Assembly (NCBI GenBank): GCA_963708245.1
Contig: OY970201.1
Span: 6,820,001-6,884,000, forward strand
Direction: 5' to 3'
Source: CAVYXK01 sp963708245
GTDB lineage: Bacteria > Pseudomonadota > Alphaproteobacteria > Acetobacterales > Acetobacteraceae
DNA: 64,000 nucleotides
This document shows, in pieces, positions 1 to 8,104 of the stretch. The position numbers and the translations under genes were made by a program. Positions within the stretch are counted from its first letter, which is position 1. Each line of letters opens with the position of its first letter. A model generated the notes under the pieces. That model made no database searches. It was not told the origin of the DNA and saw only the letters and a program-made list of their open reading frames with translations.

Positions 1-2049
1 AAACGACAGAACCTTCTGAGTTTCGCGCGCGACGGCTTCGGCTGGTGTTGGTCGGCTGATCTGTCCCTTGCCTATCGCCTGGCCTAATGCCCGCAGACGG
101 TTTTGCAAGGCGCGCAATAGACGGCTATCTGGGACAACAGGCTCCGCAGCAGCGTCCCCAAGAATGGTCGCGAGCGCAGCATGGTTTATCATTTGGCGAG
201 CAAGACGGCGGACGCCGTGCTCGGTATAGACGCTGTTGGCGCTGGCCATTGTTGGAGGGGGCACGCGGCCGTAGTATCGGCGACAGCCATCCATATCTCC
301 GAGATGCATTTTGAGCCACGCCACATCGAGAGCTAACTGCTGTGGAATTGTGCCTCCGGCACTGAGAGCGGCATCGACTTCCTCCACATAGGCCGATGCA
401 GAGGCCAGATCACCGGAGCGATAAGCCGCCCAAGCAGTTTCAACCAAGAGAGACGGTCGGTCAGCCTGATCCACCGCGAGTTCCCGAATCGTTGTGTCGA
501 GACTGGCCTCTGGTACGGCGGCTAGAGCAGATTGCGCCACCTCATAGCGCAGTTCTCGGCGTAGCTGCTCCACGGAATCCGCCGATTCAGTGGGGAAGCG
601 CTGATCTCCTGTTAGACGGCTGATCGCCGCCAAGATCTGGTCTTGGTCGCGAAAACGATGAGCCCGCCGTGCCCAAGCGAATAGCTCTTCTTCGGCACTG
701 CCAAATGTCACTATGTCTGTCCCGAACAACTTACCTAAAGGCTCAATTTCATCGAATTCGCGCCTTGCATCATCAATGCGTCCCGCATCCACCAAAGCAT
801 CGACAATTTCATATCGCTTAGTAAAACTGGGATTACCTTTCGAAATACCAATCGCGGAGTTGAAATCTTCAAGCGCCAGATACGCATCTACAATTGACGT
901 TGCATTGGCCAACACTTCCGCGCGGCGGTCGATTTCATGACGGGAGAAAAATAGCCCAACCAATCCAGCGACATCGTGGCGTGCGTAGGCGGAGTTGAAG
1001 GCGAGCCTGATATCCGCCTGAATATCTGCTGCTGATCGTCCCTCCTCTAGGTCTCTGCGAAACCGCTGCGGCGACACAAGTTTGGCTACTTCATCGTGGT
1101 CACCGGCTCTGGCCCGATACCGTAGTTCAAGCCAATGTTGTGGGTCGTCCTGATGAGCATCTCGCGCCAAGTCTGCAAGTTCGCCATAAACGCGTTGACC
1201 AAATGTCTCGTCAGGTCTTCCAAAACGGGTGTGCGGCTTGTCTAGCACATAGAGTCGGAAGCTATTATGAAAAATCTGCCAGCGACCGGCAGCGTCGACC
1301 GCCAATAGATGGTGCACGGCACGATATGCTCTATCTACCGCATCCGCCGAAATAATGGTAGTGATGCGATTAGGATCTATAGGACCTTCGGCGCGGGCGA
1401 CATAGTCAAGCACGCGCGATGCCTCGGAGTCAGTTTCGAATGAATGCCACACGCGATTATACAAGGATACGACATCGCCATCATAAGCGAAATCTCCTAA
1501 GACGATTAATTGTCTGGCGGTGTAATCGGGGGCTCGCTTTAGTAGCTCCACTAAATAGCGCAGCGCGAGGGGGTGCCCGCCGCTCAACTCGCAGACTACA
1601 TCTCGATCGACGTCACGGTGGAGACCCGCATCGTCAGCGAATCTATGAACAGCTGCGCGCGAAAGGGGTTTCATCGAAACGGTCCGGCCAACCAAGCCAG
1701 CTTGGTCGCGTACTCCGGGAGGTAAGTCGGGGAGATTAAGCGTCTGACTTCCAAGTACAAAGACCACACCGTCGGGAACGTTTTCCGGTTTCGGCAGCTC
1801 CAAAAGTAGAGAGCGAACAGGCCGCTCTTCTCGCGGAATATGGTCAAGGCCGTCGATAACTATGATCGTTCGTACATCACGTTCCTTAAATCGGGCCGAT
1901 GCAGCCGCGAGCAATCTTTCGAACTGCTCACGTGACTCGTGTATGCCTTCGACATGCGGCCGAGGCGGCTGCAGTCCCGCCCTCTGGAATTGAATGATTA
2001 GATCTCGTAAGAAATCTTCTGCTTCGGCGCGGCCGAGATCCGGGCCCTG
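1..2049 (-). pseudogene. STAND NTPase with helical-repeat C-terminus, downstream half of an IS-interrupted gene, cut by window start
   Basis: All 683 codons from 2049 down to base 1 are open, so the gene continues beyond the window. It joins in frame to the segment at 3530-4492 when the IS and one CTG copy are removed. In the reconstructed protein, Walker B lies near residues 382-389 (IIVIDGLD), followed by VVFVLGSQ and SGGHPLAL, which match the sensor and GxP-type elements of STAND/NB-ARC ATPases. The rest is helical and TPR-like (for example ETAWAAYRSGDLASAYAYV), the usual ligand-sensing half of such proteins. It has lost its promoter and N-terminus, so it is probably not made. STAND core is confident; the antiphage role is inferred from architecture. 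Confidence 0.8.
2047..2049. repeat. Target-site duplication CTG, left copy
   Basis: Three bases directly outside the left IS terminus match the three bases outside the right terminus (3530-3532). On the minus strand they form one CAG (Gln321) codon of the interrupted gene. A 3-bp duplication is normal for IS3-family insertion. Confidence 0.85.
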
Positions 2050-2319
2050 TGCGGTGGTCCCGGTTGTTTGGACAGGTCCCGGGAAGAATAAGCTAAGGCT
2101 GGTTGCCGGTTGAAGGTTACACCTTTCCCGGAATCAAATTCAATCCTTGCTGTTGTTGGTGCGCTGTAGAGCTTATGGACAGCCGCCGACCTGTGGGCAA
2201 GGTGGGGGAAACGCAGAGCGTTTTCCCCGGCTTGTCCATGGGGGACCGCGCTCGCGCGGTCAGGCGGGCATCGGCGCAGCCGACTGTCCACAAATCCACA
2301 GCGTCGATGTGCCATCGCG

Positions 2320-3153
2320 TTATGCCGCCTCCGCCACAGCCGGCCCGGCGTTGCCGAAATAGGCCTCGTCCGGTGTTTGCCATCCAAGCGCCTGGTGCGG
2401 GCGTCGCCGGTTGTACCAGTCGAAGAATTCAGCAAAGCTGCGCCTTTGCTCAAGCCCGTTGGCCGCCGGGCGCAGGTAGACCCATTCGTACTTCACCGTC
2501 CACCACAGGCGCTCGACAAAGATATTGTCATGGCAGCGCCCGCGCCCATCCATGCTGATCTCGATCCCATGATCCAACAGCACCCGCGTGAACGTGTCGC
2601 TCGTAAACTGTGAGCCCTGGTCCGTGTTAAAAATTCCGGGCTTGCCGTACCGGACAAGAGCTTCATTGAGTGCGTCGACGCAGAACCCGGTCGTCAGGGT
2701 GTTCGACAACCGCCAGGACAGAACCCGCCGCGTCGCCCAATCGATGATCGCAACAAGATACAGAAATCCCCGGCGCATCGGGATGTACGTGATGTCGCTC
2801 GCCCACACCTGGTTCGGCTGGTCGATCGTTTTGTCGCGCAGCAGATACGGATAGATTTTATGCTCAGGGTGCGGCTTGCTGGTGTCCCGCTTCGGCCTGA
2901 TCGCGCACAGCCCCAGCTTGCGCATCAGCCGTCGGACGCGCCGACGCCCCACCGAAATCCCCTCGCGCGACAGCGCCACTTGCAGCCGCCGGCTGCCATA
3001 CACTGGATGTTCCGTGAAAATCCGGTCGAGCCGGTTCAGCAGACCGAGTTCCGGCGCAGAGATCGGCCGAGGCTGGTAATAGAAGCTGCTGCGCGCGATC
3101 CCGAGCAGCGTGCATTGCCGGCCTACGGACAGCCCCGCCTCCGGCGCGATCAT
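2320..3153 (-). CDS. IS3-family transposase OrfB (DDE integrase domain)
   Basis: The 277-residue product carries an HTH_21-like N-terminal region (about 35-90) and an rve integrase core. The catalytic residues are visible: D120 in WASDITYI, D178 in FNTDQGSQF and E214 in NIFVERLWW, giving the DD(35)E spacing typical of the family. The start codon overlaps the orfA stop as ATGA, and the frame is -1 relative to orfA. Expression could therefore be by coupled initiation or by the programmed frameshift that makes OrfAB in many IS3 elements. Length is normal and no lesion is seen. Confidence 0.93.
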   Translation of the reverse strand: MIAPEAGLSVGRQCTLLGIARSSFYYQPRPISAPELGLLNRLDRIFTEHPVYGSRRLQVALSREGISVGRRRVRRLMRKLGLCAIRPKRDTSKPHPEHKIYPYLLRDKTIDQPNQVWASDITYIPMRRGFLYLVAIIDWATRRVLSWRLSNTLTTGFCVDALNEALVRYGKPGIFNTDQGSQFTSDTFTRVLLDHGIEISMDGRGRCHDNIFVERLWWTVKYEWVYLRPAANGLEQRRSFAEFFDWYNRRRPHQALGWQTPDEAYFGNAGPAVAEAA

Positions 3154-3452
3154 CGCCCGCCTCTCAGCAGTCGGGAGATGGCGGGCTGCCCGGCAAGAAA
3201 ATCGCGTTCGACCTGCAACTGACCGATCTTGCGGTGCAGATCGTCGATCACTTTCTGTGTGTCCTCGGCTCCCGCCGCCTTGTGGCCACGCGCAAACAGC
3301 TCACTCGCACGCTTCATCAGCTCCTGCTTCCAGGTGCTGATCATTGTCGGATGGACACCGAATTCCGACGACAGCTCCGCCAGGGTCTTCTCCCCCGACA
3401 GCGCCGCCATCGCCACGCGCGCCTTGAAGTCCGCGCTGTGCTGCTTCCTCAT
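3150..3452 (-). CDS. IS3-family transposase OrfA (helix-turn-helix)
   Basis: The 100-residue protein starts MRKQHSADFKARVAMAA. It has the HTH_Tnp_1 signature (GEKTLAELSSEFGVHPTMISTWKQ, about residues 20-43) that binds the IS ends, followed by a heptad-like C-terminal stretch that could form the coiled coil used to pair with OrfB. The start at 3452 is preferred because upstream in-frame sequence is part of the IS terminus. It overlaps orfB by 4 bp. Confidence 0.92.
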   Translation of the reverse strand: MRKQHSADFKARVAMAALSGEKTLAELSSEFGVHPTMISTWKQELMKRASELFARGHKAAGAEDTQKVIDDLHRKIGQLQVERDFLAGQPAISRLLRGGR

Positions 3453-3529
3453 TACACCCACGTCTCGCCTCTTATGGAACCGGTCAGCCCTAAGCTTATC
3501 CCGCTGTCCAGAAAACCGGAGCCGCCGCA

Positions 3530-3532
3530 CTG
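3530..3532. repeat. Target-site duplication CTG, right copy
   Basis: Matches 2047-2049 and sits directly outside the right IS terminus. It reads as codon 321 (CAG) of the interrupted NTPase gene on the minus strand. Confidence 0.85.
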
Positions 3533-4492
3533 GCTCGGTATGAAAGCAAGATACCGGACGACCGACATGCCTTCTGCTGGGAGAACGGCCGTTTGCAATA
3601 GCGTGGACTTTCCGGTCCCCGGCGGACCTAACAGCGAGATATAACCTTGTGTCGTTCGTCCGAGAGTTTCAAGAAGCTTTTGCTCAGTAACAATGTTACG
3701 TTGTACATATGTCCCAATTGGGAACTGATGCGAGCGTCGTAAATTGCCGATCGTGTCTACCCATCCGAGTCTCGCCAGGAGCTCTTCTCGACTCCAGCGA
3801 TCGCGATCCGCGTTGTCGGTAACAAGTTCAGATAATGTCCGTGCTATCTCATGTACTTGACGCTGTTCACGCAGTGCTAGATGCTCACCAGCCAAGATGG
3901 CGGCAACAGGGTTGGGGAGAAGTCGAAACGCTTGAAGGAATCGCTCAAATTCAGAATTATGGAGCCGGCTCTTTGCAGTCAATCGCTCAATCAAGGGCCG
4001 CCAGGGAGTGGTTTGCCACTCAGACAGTGAGCGGGCTGCTCCAAATTCGCGTAGCTCTCTGACAAACGCCGATGTATGTCGATGACTGGCTCCTTCAATG
4101 AGCGCGTCGTCCGAACTTGGGTAATGATTCACCGCTACAAGCCGAAGTTCAACAATTGCGTCGGGAAATTGGCTGCATAACAGGGACCATGAGGCTGCTA
4201 GTTTGGCTAACAGGTCGTCTGCTCCCAGCAGGAGACCTTCAATCGTGAAGCGCTGGTCGAACTGCGACGACTTGAATTGATGGCCAACAACGCGTCCAGC
4301 CAACCCGAGAACTAGATCATCAAGCACACCGGCGTTGCGATCCGCGACACCGACCCACTCCAACTCGTCATTTTTCAAGCTTGAGTAAACAAGCGGCGCC
4401 GAAGCAGCATATTGTTGCTGGTAGCCACGCTGCGCACGGCGCTCACCTTCTCCGGAAGGCGTAAGCCGGACGTCCCTCGGTTTGTGAGCCAT
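3530..4492 (-). pseudogene. N-terminal half of the IS-interrupted nuclease-STAND NTPase
   Basis: The first 321 codons are intact. Reading continues 25 codons into the IS, giving a 346-residue truncated product. Residues about 20-130 resemble the PD-(D/E)xK nuclease modules (DUF4297/Cap4-like) found at the N-terminus of many antiviral STAND proteins: GYQQQY at 23-28, an acidic pair D58-D59 in LDDLV, and HQFK at 71-74 as the QxK element. A linker follows, then Walker A GPPGTGKST at 289-297. The insertion lies between Walker A and Walker B, so the truncated protein cannot be a working ATPase. The start is the only good ATG after a 450-bp noncoding gap. The nuclease assignment is by motif pattern only. 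Confidence 0.78.
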
Positions 4493-4944
4493 TAGGATAA
4501 CCTACATCCTGCTAGACGCGGCACTGTCCATTGTTCCGCGTTTGTTCTATATCATCGCCCGACCAGCCACAAGGGGGCATGCATGGCGGAGTTGGCCCCA
4601 GGGTCCGGAGTTGATTTGACTGGAATGCCCGTGGTGGGTGTAGCACCGATACGAATGTCCGCTGGCGCGTGTTGATCGCTCAGACCGGACGGCACAATCG
4701 TTGTCGACCGAACGTCCGATTTCGGCGCCTGCTCGCCCGCAAGCAGACCGGCAGAAAACCTGAAGCGGCTGTTCCGAGCGCTGTCACCGCGGGATCGAGG
4801 CGGCTTGCGGTGGCGAGAGCAAGGGCGATCGCAGGCGCTCCCGGTCAACCCTCCGGTAAGCGCGACCCAAACACCCAAGGGCGGTCCACGAGCTGTTCAA
4901 GGAAAAAATCATTCCATCAGGCTAATCGTCCTTGAAAAAGGATA
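4493..4944. other. Noncoding gap upstream of the NTPase gene
   Basis: About 450 bp between divergent genes. No recognisable gene was found. A 108-codon minus-strand ORF here has low-complexity, composition-driven sequence and was not accepted. The promoters of both flanking genes must lie in this gap, but no clear -35/-10 pair is evident. Confidence 0.5.
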
Positions 4945-5982
4945 ATGTTCCTATTACACTCTCCTCCGATGCCGATCGCGCTCCACACCGCCGACCTTCC
5001 TTCCCAATCCCACCAAGGGGCTGGTGCGCGCCTCGTCCGCCGCCTCGGCGGCGCGGTGCGGAGCGCCATTGTCAGCGGCATCGGCCTCGCCGGCGCCCTG
5101 CGCCGCCCGGCCGTGTCGCAACCCAGCCGCGACCACGCCGCGGCACAACACCCGGAAACCTCCGCGCCCCGGCGGGCGCGTGTTCCGCGCCGGCCGAGCG
5201 CCGCTCTCCCTGCCCCGTTGCTCCTGCCGCGCTGGCTCGCGTGTCTGCTCACCCGCCATCATCGCCAGTTCGCGTCCGTCAGCCACCCCGCACGTCTCAA
5301 CCAGGGCGACGCGCCCTTCACCCCGGAGGCATTTCCCCAACTCAGCCCCAAAGCCTGTGCGGTTCTCAACACGCCGCTCAAGGAATGCGATCCCAAGACC
5401 CTGGAGCTGCTGTTTTCCGCGCTCGCCCAGCACATCAGCGATCTCATGTCGCCCGAATCGCGCATGACGGATCTCGAGGCAACGCTTCCCAACCTGTGGC
5501 AGCGGCTGAGCACCGCGCTCGGTGACACCAAGGCCGATACTTCGTTGCCCGCAACACCGGACGCAGCGCCCGTCACCGCGACGGATGCCGTGCCGGAGGC
5601 GCCGGTCCTATCGCCGCATCGGCCGGCGCGCTCTCCGCCGACGGGGCCGACCAACTCGTGGGAAAAAGACGCGCCGCGCGTGTCGCCGGTACCGCTGTCT
5701 GGCCCGTCAGCTTCCGACCACCCGGCCGACGCCACGATCACCGCCGCGGCACCCCAGACCACGCCAGACATCGCTGCCCCATCCGCACCTGTCGTGCACG
5801 GAAGCCGGCCATTGTCCAACTCTGGCCGATCGTTCCGTCCCTCCACACAATCTTTTGCGCGCTGGTGCCGCCGCCCCGTCCGCTGCTGCCGCACACTTTT
5901 CCCCCGAGGCGTGCGCGACCGGCTGCCATGCCTGCCGCCGCCGTGGAGACTTTATTACGCCGCCTGTACCGGCCCGCCCTGA
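4945..5982 (+). CDS. Hypothetical protein, low complexity
   Basis: Unrecognised 345-residue product rich in Ala, Pro and Arg. A more protein-like central part (about 115-195, for example TPEAFPQLSPKACAVLNTPLKECDPKTLELLFSALAQHISDLM) predicts helical structure, and a long Pro/Ala-rich tail follows. AAAGGATA precedes the ATG at 4945; an alternative ATG at 4969 lacks a clear RBS. Its last 28 bases overlap a small gene on the opposite strand, so the true end of one of the two is uncertain. The middle looks genuine and the tail may not be. Confidence 0.4.
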   Translation: MFLLHSPPMPIALHTADLPSQSHQGAGARLVRRLGGAVRSAIVSGIGLAGALRRPAVSQPSRDHAAAQHPETSAPRRARVPRRPSAALPAPLLLPRWLACLLTRHHRQFASVSHPARLNQGDAPFTPEAFPQLSPKACAVLNTPLKECDPKTLELLFSALAQHISDLMSPESRMTDLEATLPNLWQRLSTALGDTKADTSLPATPDAAPVTATDAVPEAPVLSPHRPARSPPTGPTNSWEKDAPRVSPVPLSGPSASDHPADATITAAAPQTTPDIAAPSAPVVHGSRPLSNSGRSFRPSTQSFARWCRRPVRCCRTLFPRGVRDRLPCLPPPWRLYYAACTGPP

Positions 5983-6113
5983 GGGATCGCGCGCCGAATC
6001 CGGCGCATGTCCGAGGCAATGAACGGGGCCACCGCACGGGGGTCCCGCCATCCTGATTCGTGCCAGGCGGCGAGGCCGGTGATCAGCCCGATTTGCTCGA
6101 AGAACGTGTTCAT
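5955..6113 (-). CDS. Small hypothetical protein (52 aa)
   Basis: Starts MNTFFEQIGLITGLAAWHES and ends AIPQGGPVQAA. Composition is balanced, with no low-complexity runs, and it reads like a compact helical protein. It lies 43 bp downstream of and on the same strand as the metallo-beta-lactamase-fold gene at 6157-7035, so it may be cotranscribed. The RBS is weak. Its 3' end overlaps the 3' end of the opposite-strand hypothetical gene. No family recognised. Confidence 0.45.
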   Translation of the reverse strand: MNTFFEQIGLITGLAAWHESGWRDPRAVAPFIASDMRRIRRAIPQGGPVQAA

Positions 6114-6156
6114 TTCTTAGGTCATCAGGTAATCGATGGGTGATTTCGACGGAAAA

Positions 6157-7035
6157 CTAGAAAGCCTGCACCCAAGGCTCCGGCAACATCACGTAGCCAT
6201 CGGCGTTGCGCACCAGATGAGCGAAGCCGGGGAAGTGAATATGCATCCCCGCGACCAACAGCCGCTCGTTCGCTACCATACCGAAGGTGCGCCGTCGTGT
6301 CGCCGCGGCCGCGACAGGATCGGTATCGAACTCCATGGTCACCTCGGGGCGCGGGACCTGGATTTCCGGCACGTGGATGATATCCCCCCAGACCAGAAGC
6401 GACTCCGATCCGGATGAAATCATATATCCGCAATGGCCCGGCGTGTGGCCATGCAGCGGCAGCGCCGTCACGCCTGGAAACAACTCGCTACCGGTGCTGA
6501 ACAGGCGCAGGCGGTTTCGGTACGGCGCAATCTGTTCCCGCGCGGCCTGGAAATAGAGCTTCTTCGCCCGCTCGCTGGCTCGCGCCATGGCGGCATCGTC
6601 GTCCCAATGCCGCGGCTCGTTCTCGTGTACCACCAGTTCGGCGTTCGGGAACAGTCGGCGTCCCGTCTTTGGGTCGGTCAAACCCGCTGAGTGGTCCGGA
6701 TGCATATGGGTCAGCAACACGACCTCGACGGCCTCAGCTTCGATCCCGGCCGCTGCCAGGTTGGGCCGCAGCTTACCTGCCGTGGGTTGAAGATAGTTGC
6801 CCGATCCGGTCTCGATCAGCGCCAGCCGTCCGGCAGAATAAATCGCGAAACAATTCACCGAGGTACGGCGGCCGGGCCGAAAGGCAGCAGCCAACATCCG
6901 GGCGGCTTCGCCGTGGTCGATGTTCTGCAGCACCTCCACGGTACCGTCCAGATAGCCGTCGGATAATGCGGTCACCACGACCTCGCCGACCCGGCGATGA
7001 TACACGCCCGGAATTTGTCGTTGCGGAACCTGCAC
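6157..7035 (-). CDS. Metallo-beta-lactamase-fold hydrolase
   Basis: The 292-residue protein contains the zinc-binding THMHPDH motif, followed by further likely ligands in LPLHGHTPGHCGY and LLVWGDIIH, which fits a binuclear MBL fold. The spacing resembles the quorum-quenching lactonase/N-acyl hydrolase-like branch (PGVYHRRVGEVVVTALSDGYLDG at the N-terminus), but the substrate cannot be told. I chose GTG at 7035 because GGGAGG lies about 7 bp upstream; the longer ATG-initiated reading would overlap the divergent aroQ. No signal peptide is seen, so it is probably cytosolic. Confidence 0.85.
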   Translation of the reverse strand: MQVPQRQIPGVYHRRVGEVVVTALSDGYLDGTVEVLQNIDHGEAARMLAAAFRPGRRTSVNCFAIYSAGRLALIETGSGNYLQPTAGKLRPNLAAAGIEAEAVEVVLLTHMHPDHSAGLTDPKTGRRLFPNAELVVHENEPRHWDDDAAMARASERAKKLYFQAAREQIAPYRNRLRLFSTGSELFPGVTALPLHGHTPGHCGYMISSGSESLLVWGDIIHVPEIQVPRPEVTMEFDTDPVAAAATRRRTFGMVANERLLVAGMHIHFPGFAHLVRNADGYVMLPEPWVQAF

Positions 7036-7105
7036 CCTTGCCTCCCTGCCTCGGCGGCGCAGTGTCGCATGGACCGTGGCCCTCCGCCATGCTACGCGCC
7101 CTTTT

Positions 7106-7564
7106 ATGTCCGACTCTGCCCGCCCGCTGGTCGCGGTCCTGAATGGACCGAACTTGAACATGCTCGGCCTGCGTCAGCCACATCTCTACGGCAGCGCCAC
7201 CCTCGACGACGTCGAGCAGCTCTGCGCTGAAGCCGGAGAGCGGCTCGGGCTGGCGATCGATTTCCGGCAGACCAATGGTGAAGGCGAGCTGGTCTCCTGG
7301 GTCCAGGAATGCCGTGGCCGCGCGCAGGGGATCGTGATCAATCCGGCGGGCTACACCACTACCTCGATTGCGTTGATGGACGCACTGCTCGCGGTCGAGC
7401 TCCCGGTGATTGAGGTGCATATCACCAACATTCACCGGCGAGAGGAGTTCCGCCAGCATTCCTATGTCTCCAAGGTCGCGGTGGGGGTGATATGCGGGCT
7501 CGGCATCCAAGGCTATTCGCTGGCGCTGACCGCCCTGGCCGCGATGCTGGAGGATGCCGCATGA
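7106..7564 (+). CDS. aroQ: Type II 3-dehydroquinate dehydratase
   Basis: The 152-residue enzyme converts 3-dehydroquinate to 3-dehydroshikimate in the shikimate pathway. It has the type II signatures: VLNGPNLNMLGLRQPHLYG with the catalytic tyrosine at the end, RQTNGEGELV, VINPAGYTTTSIAL and EVHITNIHRREEFRQHSY with the conserved histidine. The ATG at 7106 gives the usual length. The stop overlaps the accB start (ATGA), so aroQ and accB are translationally coupled. This aroQ-accB-accC order is common in alphaproteobacteria. Confidence 0.95.
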   Translation: MSDSARPLVAVLNGPNLNMLGLRQPHLYGSATLDDVEQLCAEAGERLGLAIDFRQTNGEGELVSWVQECRGRAQGIVINPAGYTTTSIALMDALLAVELPVIEVHITNIHRREEFRQHSYVSKVAVGVICGLGIQGYSLALTALAAMLEDAA

Positions 7565-8022
7565 GTCGCATTCCGCTCGATCCCGACGCGATCCGTCTGC
7601 TTGCCGGCATCCTCGACGAGACCGGCCTGACGGAGATCGAGATCGCGGAGAAGGATAGCCGGATCCGTGTGGTGCGTGCCGCGGTCGCCGCACCCGAAGC
7701 ACCGGCGCTGGCGCCCAGGCCCGCCCGGCCACCGCTGCCGGTGGCGGAGACTGCTGAACCGGTTACCGATGCGATGACGACGCACCCTGGTGCGATCCTC
7801 AGCCCGATGGTGGGAGTGGTCTATCTTTCTCCTGAACCTGGTGTGCCTCCCTTCGTCACACTTGGCCAGGCGGTCTCCGCAGGTCAGACCCTGCTGCTGA
7901 TAGAAGCGATGAAGACGTTCAACCAGATCAAGGCGCCCAAGTCGGGCACGGTGACACGAATCCTGGTCGCCAACGGCGTGCCTGTCGAGTACGGCGAGCC
8001 CTTGATGATTGTCGAGAGCTAG
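7561..8022 (+). CDS. accB: Biotin carboxyl carrier protein of acetyl-CoA carboxylase
   Basis: The 153-residue protein has an N-terminal helical region (MSRIPLDPDAIRLLAGILDETGLTEIEI-like), an Ala/Pro linker (about 40-75) and a C-terminal biotinyl domain with EAMKTFNQIKAPKSG, whose lysine is biotinylated. It carries CO2 between biotin carboxylase and carboxyltransferase in the first step of fatty acid synthesis. It overlaps aroQ by 4 bp and is followed by accC. Confidence 0.95.
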   Translation: MSRIPLDPDAIRLLAGILDETGLTEIEIAEKDSRIRVVRAAVAAPEAPALAPRPARPPLPVAETAEPVTDAMTTHPGAILSPMVGVVYLSPEPGVPPFVTLGQAVSAGQTLLLIEAMKTFNQIKAPKSGTVTRILVANGVPVEYGEPLMIVES

Positions 8023-8060
8023 AGTGATTTCGTGGTGACGGTAAACGCCGAGCGTCATCA

Positions 8061-8081
8061 CTCTCCCGCAGAGCGGGAGAG
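8061..8081. repeat. Short palindrome between accB and accC
   Basis: CTCTCCCGC and GCGGGAGAG form a perfect 9-bp stem around AGA. Related CTCCC/GGGAG palindromes occur in three other intergenic gaps (about 32907, 48843 and 59817), so this looks like one copy of a dispersed repeat that may also form an mRNA hairpin inside the operon. Confidence 0.6.
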
Positions 8082-8104
8082 GTGGACGTGAGCCTGGTAA
8101 CGCC

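Larger units (their letters stand above)
2050..3529 (-). mobile_element. IS3-family insertion sequence, complete
   Basis: The element is 1480 bp, begins TG and ends CA. Its terminal inverted repeats match at 21 of 26 positions (left TGCGGTGGTCCCGG..., right read inward TGCGGCGGCTCCGG..., both reaching TTGGACAG or CTGGACAG). It is flanked by CTG duplications. Inside are an intact orfA and a DDE orfB on the minus strand, the same orientation as the host gene, plus about 270 bp of noncoding DNA after orfB. Intact ORFs, good termini and matching duplications all point to a recent insertion. Confidence 0.9.

Noticed and set aside
4552..4878. A 108-codon minus-strand ORF upstream of the NTPase gene
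   Set aside because: No RBS, no family, and sequence consistent with random GC-rich frame.
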